Origin: Lateolabrax maculatus
Taxonomy: Eukaryota; Chordata; Actinopteri; Acropomatiformes; Lateolabracidae
Assembly: GCA_031216445.1 (NCBI GenBank)
Contig: CM062198.1
Location: 3,472,001 to 3,536,000 of the forward strand
Length of the DNA stretch: 64,000 nucleotides
Direction of reading: 5' to 3'
Both the position numbers and the translations under genes were made by a program. Of the stretch, positions 54,900 through 64,000 are shown in pieces. Position 1 is the first letter of the stretch, and each line of letters begins with the position of its first letter. Below the pieces are notes generated by a model, which saw nothing but the letters and a program-made list of their open reading frames with translations, did no database searches and was not told the DNA's origin.

Positions 54900-55135
54900 A
54901 GACATGAGTTTCACTAACTAACATATGGCTGTTTTCTGTTATTTTAAAAATAGCTACAGTAAACGGGCTATTTGTTGTTTGTGTCCACACAAAAATGTGT
55001 TGAATCAAACCCAGTCTAAAAAACTACACATGCTACATATCTGGTATCAAATTAAAGAAGAAGTTGTGTTTAAAATGTAACCAACTGTAATGCAACTGCA
55101 GCAACATTCTAAAATTGAGGTCTAGAGGGTTAATG
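54900..55135 (+). repeat. Dispersed repeat R, copy 3, with TTAA-type terminus
   Basis: AAATGTGTTGAATCAAACCC, GGTATCAAATTAAAGAAGAA and GTTGTGTTTAAAATGTAACC match copy 1, then it joins directly to GCAACTGCAGCAACATTCTA...GTCTAGAGGGTTAA, the terminus also seen at 52119. This shorter version suggests an internally deleted copy. Confidence 0.8.
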
Positions 55136-58100
55136 TCCAATTTACAGAAGGACTTGAATTTGTTGTAGCAAAGTTTATTAGGTTTCCCCTATCTCAGAAC
55201 TCAAAATGTAGCTTTATATATAGTTCTATGGTGAAATCAGTTCAGACCGAGAGAGCTCCCTATCTTTGCAGGTATGAAAGCCCAAACACATAATTAGCAT
55301 TACAGTGAACCTTTTTGTTCATAGGCGGGTAATAGCCCCCACAAGGTAGCCTTCATTGTCACACTGAGTGCAGGAGTCTTTGTTAATCTACATATTTGGT
55401 GTTTCTTTTAAACTTAAATAAAAGAGCCTAAATAGGATTCAGGAATAATATTGCTGGAGGTGTGGTTGAAAGCACAGCACACATCTACCAACAGAATAAA
55501 ACAACAGGACATAGCAGTGTTTGGGAGGCAATACTGTACACCAGTGATACAATAAAAAAACAGTCAAAACCACAGAGAGGGCGAGATTATTCTTTGCAGC
55601 CAATAGAGCCATTTTGCTGACAGAGAGCCTCCTTTCTTTCTTTCTTTCTTTGCGCTCTTGGCTGTAAGAGTAGCCTAATCACAGCTGATACACAGAAATA
55701 AATGAACTATTTGCATGACTTACCTAATCAAGTCACTGTATACATTACAGCAACACGGCAGTTTTATATCGGCATGGAGACAGATAACAGATAATAATAA
55801 ACTCAAGTGGATCACTCCAAAATGTTATATTTTATTGTGCTTTTTGATTGACCATCTATTTGAAAATCAGTTTGTTCTTTATTCATAATTTTTTTTTTTA
55901 TGTTCTCTTATTTCCCCCATTAACTTAAATTAGGTCAAATTAAATTAAGTGAGAGTCTGTCATCACAAACCAACCTATGGAAGACCATTCCCCCTGATGA
56001 GGGAAACCATGACTTGGCTAACGCAGGTTTGAGAGGGACAAATTCAAACTCCTCACCAACTCTCTCCACTTTTGTAAATTTGTATTGTTTATTTTGCAAG
56101 CACAAAAAATGTTTTACTCTGTCCATTTCAAATGATTTCACCAGTTACACTGCATTCATGAAAGAAGATTTCATTGACGGTAAACAGGTATGAAAAACAT
56201 TGTGTCCTGGTGTGTAGGCAACACACTCTGTGACTAGATAAATAACATGCCTTGCTAACAGCAGATCACAGATGAGTGCAATGCACACTGTCGCACACAC
56301 AGTTATTTGTTACTGTATATCACTCATTTCCCACCCGTATTGCTTTCAAAATTGCAAACCACAGCCAGTTTCAGGATGTCAAACAGTAACTTGAAGCTAC
56401 ACATCTTATCAACAATAAAAGTGACAACATATAGCAATGGCACACTTGTTATTTAGAAGGGGCACACTGTAGACTAACATTGCTTTCATTTTTCACTCAG
56501 TGCTTCTGATAAATTCAGCGACATGTTTCACAAAGCAGAACTCTTCTTTTTGTTTTTCTAAATTTCTTGTCATAAAAATTGCATGGATGTGCTGACTTGT
56601 GGTGTTTCAAACAGTAACTTAACATTACATATCTTAGTTTATTTAACAAAGTTCACAAAAGAGCTGTTAGAGTAAATATCAGCGGAAATTAAAAGTGATT
56701 CGATATACATACCTCCGTTTACACAGCATCACTTTCCGTGGTGTCAACCAGTGGAACTCAAAACAAAATCCATATTTAATTTGTCCTGTATTTGTTTTTT
56801 AGAGCCAGAAGACACTCAGCTTAAGGATTCCTTGAAAATGTTGTTTGGTACCAGGAGAGCCCTGCAGCCTTTATGCGTCTTTATAAGAAGGTTCTTCTAG
56901 AGCTCTTCCCCATTACTGGCCTATTTCTGCCGTCCTTCAAGCTTGCCTCCATAATGTACCAATGCAAGCATGACAGCCTTCGACCGTTCCATCTCCTTTT
57001 TGAAGTATTTCTTCACCGCAGTCTACCAATGCTGTGGCTTTCAGACGTCATGGCAAGGTTCCAAAGGGGAAGCAGCTGCTTGACCAAGAAAAAGTAGAGG
57101 GAAAAGTAGTGGACAAGTTTTTCTTCCAGTAGTGGTGTAACGTGTTATGTCTTTAACTCTTTACATGCTGGTAAATTGCCTGAAATAAACTGCTTGGTTT
57201 GCTGCACACTAGTTACCTGTTTACCGTGTAAGTGAATATATTTTTATATATGATTTTTATATTTATAATAATAATTTATAATATATGATCATGAAAGCTA
57301 AAAAACATTAAAATGACCATGACTCCTGGTGTGTTTAGAGATGTGTGGGAAGGCTAAGATGGATACAAACAGTCCTTTATTTTAAAGGTTAACACACAGC
57401 TGTCCAACAATTCTTGAAATTAATGCCAGCCTAAAGAGTTAACAGTTCTATGTCTGGCAAGGTAGCTGGTGTTATTTGTCAAGACGTGGGTTCCAGGACC
57501 AAGCCTCAGTGCAGGAGAGAAGACACTGTTAGCCAGCACTTTAAAACTTAACTGCAATTTAGGTCAATCTTCTACAGCTGCATTTGCTGTAAAATTGAAT
57601 CAGTCTTTTCTTCCTACAGTAGTAATAACACTTTGTTTGATTTATTATTACTTTAACTCAAGAAAACACTGTAGGAGAGATGTTTCTCTCAAACGCATGC
57701 ACTGTGGTTTTGTATATATTTTGAATATAAAATTGTTAACACTCACGTATATTATGTATATATATATATATATATATATATTTAATGCATATGCAAAATA
57801 AAAGTGTGGCTCATGTTGGCTTCAACATCTCGTTGTGTGTTCTTATTTTTCCCAAATGCTTCAACCCTTCATTCTCACCCTTGTCTCCCCTTTTCTCATA
57901 AGGGGGGTTTTAAGAGCAACAATTAAGTGATTTCAAAAACGAAATACAATTAAAATCTTAGATATGGCTCTAAATTCTCAGAGTTGGTGCTCATTTATTT
58001 CTCCCAAATGTTCCCACCCTTCATTTTAGGAGAAACATTTCAGATTGAAGTTTATCTCAAGAAGATAAAGATAGGATATCTTACTTACTCCCTTGTGCTC

Positions 58101-58554
58101 TGCATGGCTTTTTAGAAGCAATGAGCAACACATGAATTAACTCAAAGAGATGCAAGGATGGGATCCCATCTGTTACTTCCATTTTTCCCATTGTAATCTC
58201 AGTTCAGTATCCATTTGTCTTACCTAAGTCTCAAAATCTAATTATCTCATCATCTCATCTTTTCTCCTAAGGGGGTTTTAAAAAGCAACAATTTCAACTT
58301 AAGTGATCGCAAAAAGATATACAATTGAGATCTTGGTACTTTCTAGAGACAAGACTATTGTGAGTAAAAGATTTGTCCTCTGGGAATGATCAGGCCTCGC
58401 AAACAACAGCGCCAGCGGCAAAGGCAGGGTGCAGTTAGCAGGTGTAGTTTGGTAGAAAGAAAATAGTTCCTATTTTAGTAGATTGTACAAAAGTAGTGGA
58501 CATAGTAGTGATCGAAAAAGTGAAGCCATTGCAAAAGTGCCTTGAACCTGCATT
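55136..58554. other. Mostly unique AT-rich DNA, no recognised gene
   Basis: (CTTT)n at about 55634-55652, (TA)n at about 57756-57781. About 57890-57950 and 58255-58320 share CTCATAAGGGGGGTTTTAAG-like and AGCAACAATT words in similar order, a weak local duplication. No coding sequence supported. Confidence 0.45.
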
Positions 58555-58683
58555 CTTTCTAATGATCAACAGGGAGCGACTTCACTGGCTCCAAAAATCG
58601 TGGCCAAAATGCTAAACTCGAGGCTTCAGAATGGTACAAAAGCCATTGGTGACGTCCACATCTTTTAGACAGTCTATGGATTA
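58555..58683 (-). repeat. Probable dispersed repeat ending AGACAGTCTATGG
   Basis: GGAGCGACTTCACTGGCTCC, GAGGCTTCAGAATGG and CACATCTTTTAGACAGTCTA resemble, from memory, a short non-coding repeat frequent in fish genomes (CCATAGACTGT...). There is only one copy here, so this cannot be confirmed internally. Confidence 0.4.
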
Positions 58684-60105
58684 GCATTTAGCCTTAGATT
58701 ACAGTGTGACAGAGTGCCTTGTTGTCTCAGTGTCTGCAAGCAGCTTTTAATTCTGGCAGAGAGCACTTCTGTCTTCATGATTTAACTGTCAAGTCATCCT
58801 TTTCAGGGTAACTCAAACCTTTCACGTCAGATGAGTGGATCTCGCGTTACTGCAGAAAAACACCACTGTCAGGACAACAGTGACACAGATGTGATGATTA
58901 GGATCTACAGGGACTATCTCAGTCTCAATTTTCACACTGATCTACAGTGGGGAGGCCTCAGTGGAATTCATGTCAAGATGACAAGACAAAGAGCTAACAA
59001 CTGCTGATTATCCTCCCAGCAAATATCTCCAAATATCTAAGATAACGCAGCTCCAGTATCAGTGCAAAAGCCAGCCCACAGAAAGAGATACCTACTGGCT
59101 GCCTGACGGACCAGCAAGCTAAGTCTCTTTATTTCCTCTCATATCACACTTTAGACTGCCCAACTGATGCAACAGGGCCAAAATTCTAATACTAATCTTA
59201 AAGTTACTGTATGTAAGTGTTTACATGTATTAATCACTATTAACTGCCAATATGTGAATGGATTTTAACATAACTTAAAAAAAATCTTATGTCTATGTAA
59301 AGGACTCTGGATGTTTTTTGCAGGAATGTGACGTAATGCTTGCTCCCGAGTGCCTTGCGTCTTTTCAGTGTTTCTAGAGTGCCCACAGTGTAGCGTGTTG
59401 CCAAATGATCAACTTTCTTTTTTTAAGAGTTAGTATCTTTGCTACACATCCGGTGACTTGTCACTTTTGAGAAAAAAGTTGTGTGCAACATCAGCTAATG
59501 ATGTTAGACTCTTAGAAACGGAGTCCACTAACGTCAACAAACGGCAAGTGTAGATGTGCTCGGCCTCCTCGATGTGCTCCCGATGTTGTGTTTCGTCAAA
59601 GAACAAATGATTGCAAGTCACTGGCTTCACAGGTTGTTTTTTAGCATCTCCAGCATCAGTCTAACGTCAGAATCATATACAGTATATGGTCACAACTAGC
59701 CATAGTGGTAAATACTTACTTTCTCTTATAATACTTAATCAGTATCAGTAAACTACAATATTATCAATTTCAGACGTATTGCCAGCGCAGTCAGTGATGG
59801 ATTTTGATGCTTTAAATTTAATCTCTGATGTTATGGATTGGTGTTTTACAATGTTTGGCGTGGCCACAGCCTACAGTAACTTGAGTCTATTTTTAACAAA
59901 TCTTGATTAGAAAACCTAAACGTTGTCTGTGAACAGACATGGAAAACAATAACGTTACAGCACGGTGCAATCAGTTTATATCGTCTCTGTCAGACAGCAA
60001 AACAGGCGTCAAACACTGTTTACATCCAGTTAGAAACAATATATATTTGGTCTTTGAAAACAGAAATTATGTACATGTTTATTGGCATATAGAGCGGGGA
60101 AGTGA
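58684..60105. other. Unique DNA, no recognised gene
   Basis: A locally CpG-richer block at about 59320-59650 contains a 62-codon antisense frame without known domain. Otherwise unassigned. Confidence 0.4.
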
Positions 60106-60203
60106 GATCAGATCACAAGTGGTCACTTGAGTAGCCTGTGGAGACGCATTTTCATGCCAGGTGGGAACTGACGGACTGAGAGCTGTCCACTTGTGATCAG
60201 ATC
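60106..60203. repeat. 98-bp segment bounded by 17-bp inverted repeats
   Basis: GATCAGATCACAAGTGG (60106-60122) and CCACTTGTGATCAGATC (60187-60203) pair with one mismatch (GATCWGATCACAAGTGG). The flanks do not clearly show a duplication. MITE remnant or simple palindrome. Confidence 0.6.
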
Positions 60204-62739
60204 ATTTTTGTCACTGTCAGTGAACAACAATTCAAGTTAAACAAAAGGAGCATCATATTAATGCAGTTAAGTCTTGTTACACCAACACAGGTTTTCTCAG
60301 TTTTCTGGCTGATTGCTTGACCTGCTCTTGTTGAGCTGTGCAAGGAATAACCAAAATCCAACTACTAATATAAATGATAAATGTCTAAGATGGACAACAT
60401 CAAAGAAAAATACATTCTAAGGCTGAGCTGAAGCTCAATCTGAGTTACACAAGAGGGAACAGTAAAGTAATAGGGCTGTGAAAGCCACAGGAGATGCCCA
60501 ATTGATTTGTCTAAAACAGCAGTCACACAACAAAGTGACACTTATTCATCCATGCATCACTTGGTGATGTAATGACCACTCACTGGGCCCTAAAAATCTG
60601 CACTGGCTTTCCTTAAGCTGTGTTTTTCCCCCTAAACAAGCACAGAGAAATTACTCTTTTCTGTTGCTTTGTTTCTGTCTGCTCAGCAGTGTCTCTCTTT
60701 AACTGCAGTTATTAGCAAGTGCATGAGGGGGAAGAGCACCCTCCATCCCGTCCACACACAGTCTCTACTTTATAGCACTGAAAACATCATCAGAAACACA
60801 CACACACTTTGTACAATTTTTTATTCTGGTAGAATATGTGTGTTACAACGACCCCTATTTAATGTCAGCGCCAGTCTCTCGACCAGCAAGTTTATCTTCC
60901 CCCGTGGACAAATGTTGTTTTCATGAATTCTCAATCACAACCAATGTCACAACACATTGATTCAATCATGAAACTTAATGTGGCAAACCACTGTTCATAT
61001 TTTTTGATCACATTTTAATTGTCTCCATAATGAAATTGTCAGGAACTCCTCTGCTGAGCACCCTGGACACAAATCAAAGACCTGCTGAGAGGAGTGTAGT
61101 TATGTTCTATAAAACCTTGAGTACCATTTCAAATGAGGGCAACTCTACACTTAGTGTAACATGTGTCCTAATGCTTATTTATTTATCACGCTCAAACATT
61201 TTACTTAAGGTCAGCTCTGTCAGTACATAACTTTGGTCCAGAATGAAATATCTGTTTAATATCTACGCTTAATTGAGACTGCAATGTACAGTCACTGGTG
61301 TAACCCAGCTGCTGATGATTAGTATACCTTAAAACTTTAAACCAAATGGCTGCTTGTTACACCACAATGTCTTGTGTTCTGCTATTGATCATTTAATAAA
61401 GAATATGTGACATTTGGGTGTTTGGAGATATTTAAAGGCACCTTTGATGCAGCTGGGATGAGTAACAAAATTGATATACTGAAAAATGAATGGCACACAG
61501 GATGCTCTTCCTCTAACAATAAGCTTTATGTAACTGGAAATTTTTGAATGAGAAACATTTCTGCACAACAAAGAACCAAGAAAACGATGTGGTTAGAAGA
61601 GCTGTTGAATTGTGTGAACCATTTTTGTGAAATTGGTACCACTGGGACGCTGTACAAGTTAAACAGAAACAATTTGTGTTGCATTCTTTTTACTTTTTAA
61701 AATTCAAAAGAAATTTGCAACTCAAAGAAGAAGAAGATGCTAACATACTGTGTTGTCCAAAGCAAATAAATTGGCTCTGCTGAAGAGACAGCTGAAATAC
61801 AAAATGCAAAAAGAATGCCACCAAGACAGATGGAAAGATGTGAGCAGAGATGCAAATGACATTTCTATCAGAGTGACTACTCAGATAAATGTATAGAGCT
61901 TTTGCTTCCTGTTTGAGTTTAAATGACTTTTCTTAACTAAAAAACGTGTGCTTTTGTGTCCAGTCTCTTTCAATAGAGGCCATTAAGATGGAAGTCTGAT
62001 TTGCCAGAGGGAGGAGAGCGAACAGTGACAAGGTCACTCGACAGCAATTTAATGACATGACTGTACTACACAAGTCTACTATACAGAGACTAAACGTCTA
62101 TTTCACTTGTCAATATTTGTAATAATGTCAAAGAAAACATTATTTCTATAATAATTATCACAAAATGAGGTTATAGTTTCACATAAAATACCACTAAGAG
62201 AAAAAGTATTAGAGTAACAACAAAAACTGGGAATAAAAATGGGAAAAAATTGTATATTATCGTATATTTAAATAAATAATCTTTTATTGTAAATTACATT
62301 CAGTTAGCAGCTAACAACAAAAGTGCAAAACAAATAATTCAATCAGGAGAGACTCTCTTTTAATCCTGATCAAATTAATTATTATCATTATTGTCATATT
62401 TTCAGGAGGTAGTGAAACCAAGAATCCATGAGACACAAAACAGAGCTAAAAGAGTGTAGGGCTGATACACCGCTGGACATGGGAACTGTCGCTGGAATAA
62501 TAGCTTGCCTCCTGGGCATGTAGGCAGTAGTAGCATTATGAAATGCAGAATTTAACTGCACATCAGCTGCTATTATTGACAACAAGGCCAGCCAACTCCT
62601 GTAATTCGTTATCCATGTTTATTTAACCACTTGTAAAGGCTGATGTTTGTTTTCTTCCAGCAAAGGATCACATGATTGAGGTGTGATGAATCAGGGAAGG
62701 ACACGTTGTGACTGAAAAGACCCAATTAAGAAGCGAACA
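60204..62739. other. Unique AT-rich DNA, no recognised gene
   Basis: Nothing supported beyond AT-rich low-complexity stretches. Confidence 0.45.
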
Positions 62740-62962
62740 TGGGTGTCTGCGTCATTGTTTTCAATGGTCTTTGTTTTGCCCGTCCAGACTAAAATGCAAC
62801 AACAGCACCTGAGTTTTCAGACTAAAAAGTGAGCAGCAGCTTTTCCAAACATCTCCATTTTAAGGGGTCGGAAATGCCGGAGTAATGTGGACGCTTGGCG
62901 TAAACGTAGCAGAAGTTATGTGTTTTATAACGAAAATGTAGTAGTGTGGATGTAGCCTTATT
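62740..62962 (-). mobile_element. Possible hAT-like MITE end
   Basis: Reading in reverse, TAAGGCTACATCCACACTAC, then TACGTTTACGCC and GGCATTTCCGACCCC, resembles non-autonomous hAT elements of fish that begin with a GGCTACGTCCACACT-type terminus. The opposite terminus is not visible. Recognition is from memory only. Confidence 0.35.
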
Positions 62963-64000
62963 TGCCATTTACCTGTCCCACCTCAGGTGCACCTTGGCTA
63001 CATCCCCTTTCCCCACACATGGATATGAGAGCTACAGCAGAGTTCCTATACATTTGGGATAACTGTGGTGTCTTGATCAACCATCAACTGAGCCTGTGAT
63101 GTCCTTTGTTTGTCCTGGACAATTGTCACAAACTACACAACTAGTGGCAGCAGGAAAGGTTGTTGTTTGTTTTTTTATTATTTGTATCAATATTAACACT
63201 GAGTTTTTCCGGATTTCTGATTTCTGATTTCTGGATGACTCTTTGCCTGCAGTTGGCGGGTATTCATGTATTTTACAAACACAGATCAGACTTTGCATGT
63301 TGAGTGAAGTAATAGATAACGTCTCCTGTGCCATATGCTGTCTGTATGCTTTGTCGAGATATGAGGGTTGAGGCTGTACAACATGATATGTATGGCAGAA
63401 GAAGAAGGCTTCACTGCACCTAAAGGACAATACCGTTGTTATCTCTTTCCTACTGCCATTAATTCTTAATCCATATTTTGCACAGTTGAATACACAGAAT
63501 CTACTACTGACTGTCCCACTGACTGAGCCCCCACTGATTAAAAAATAATAATTTCAAACAGGTTGTTAAAATGTACTACATAGTAGGAAACAATAGTGAC
63601 AGGGAAAGAAGAAACATCACATTGGTGTTATCTTTGATTCCATATTATGTTTCTGGTTACACTGTTATTTGTTTATTGTCTTGATTTTAGCTATTTCCTA
63701 CCACCAGAGGCTTGCCAATTAGCCCCCTTATTCTTGATTATTGTTGATTTGATTTCCTGTGTTCCATGTGTTGGTGGTTTTAAGAGAGAGCTTTATTTAT
63801 TTCCAGGTAAACCAACTGTGGGGCTGGTAGATAGCAAGGGGGGTTTACATTGTTGGGTTTCTGGCTTTTGTCTGGTAACAGGATGTTTTGGGTTACTATA
63901 TTCTTACAGTTCCACTCCACTAGGTGGAGGGGGCATCTCTTTTTCTTGGATTTCTATTGCATGCTATTTTGCTGTGTCTTCCATACCCCTGTGTGCTTTT
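62963..64000. other. Unique DNA, no recognised gene
   Basis: A 117-codon antisense frame (63077-63430) has no recognisable domain and ordinary AT-rich composition, so it is probably chance. Confidence 0.45.

Noticed and set aside
63077..63430. 117-codon antisense frame
   Set aside because: Ordinary AT-rich chance frame with no domain; not listed as a gene.

Overview
The window reads as a gene-poor, repeat-rich stretch of a ray-finned (teleost) fish chromosome, probably a percomorph. This is inferred from its repeats: L2-type LINEs, Tc1-like transposons, a Penelope-like GIY-YIG fragment, Ty3/gypsy remnants, short TIR elements and many AT or AC microsatellites, set in an AT-rich background. 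I found no convincing host protein-coding exon, no tRNA, rRNA or snRNA gene, no CRISPR array and no bacterial operon structure. Every long reading frame I could identify belongs to a decayed mobile element.

Layout: 0.1-1.65 kb holds an antisense L2 reverse transcriptase piece abutting a broken Tc1 copy. A short TIR element follows at 2.0-2.35 kb, then mostly unique AT-rich DNA to 7.2 kb. At 7.2-9.4 kb a Tc1 end, a Penelope GIY-YIG fragment and an antisense L2 RT segment lie side by side. At 11.8-16.2 kb there is an L2 3' half (family B) and a recent compound duplication (X-A'-X') that copies part of it. At 18.6-22.0 kb lies the most complete LINE (L2 family A, sense strand) with endonuclease and RT domains but at least three deletions or frameshifts. 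At 22.1-25.1 kb a family-B L2 carries two different Tc1-like elements, each inserted at a TA site.

From 25.1 to 36 kb there are LINE 3' tails, a Tc1-like remnant, a well-delimited solo LTR (29,369-30,140) with a 4-bp target duplication inside another repeat, and a rearranged Ty3/gypsy gag-pol remnant. At 36.1-43.2 kb there are two LINE ORF1 remnants of the SGNH/GDSL-esterase type, one fused by deletion to an L2 3' end, and a 1-kb TG...CA element. At 45.75-48.4 kb lies a second large sense LINE of a different family, whose RT has lost motif A. At 49.9-55.1 kb is a complex satellite-like block: a roughly 250-bp higher-order unit containing a degenerate 21-bp minisatellite, plus a dispersed repeat ending in a TTAA-type terminus. 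A gypsy RT fragment and a second full TIR element interrupt it. From 55.1 to 64.0 kb the sequence is mostly featureless, with two or three weak repeat remnants.

Nothing in the window forms a working pathway. Its interest is structural: nested insertions that can be dated relative to each other, template-switch-like duplications, microsatellites born inside transposons and LINE ORF1 esterase relics. Family names come from recognised protein motifs. Repeat-family names recalled only from general knowledge of fish genomes carry lower confidence.
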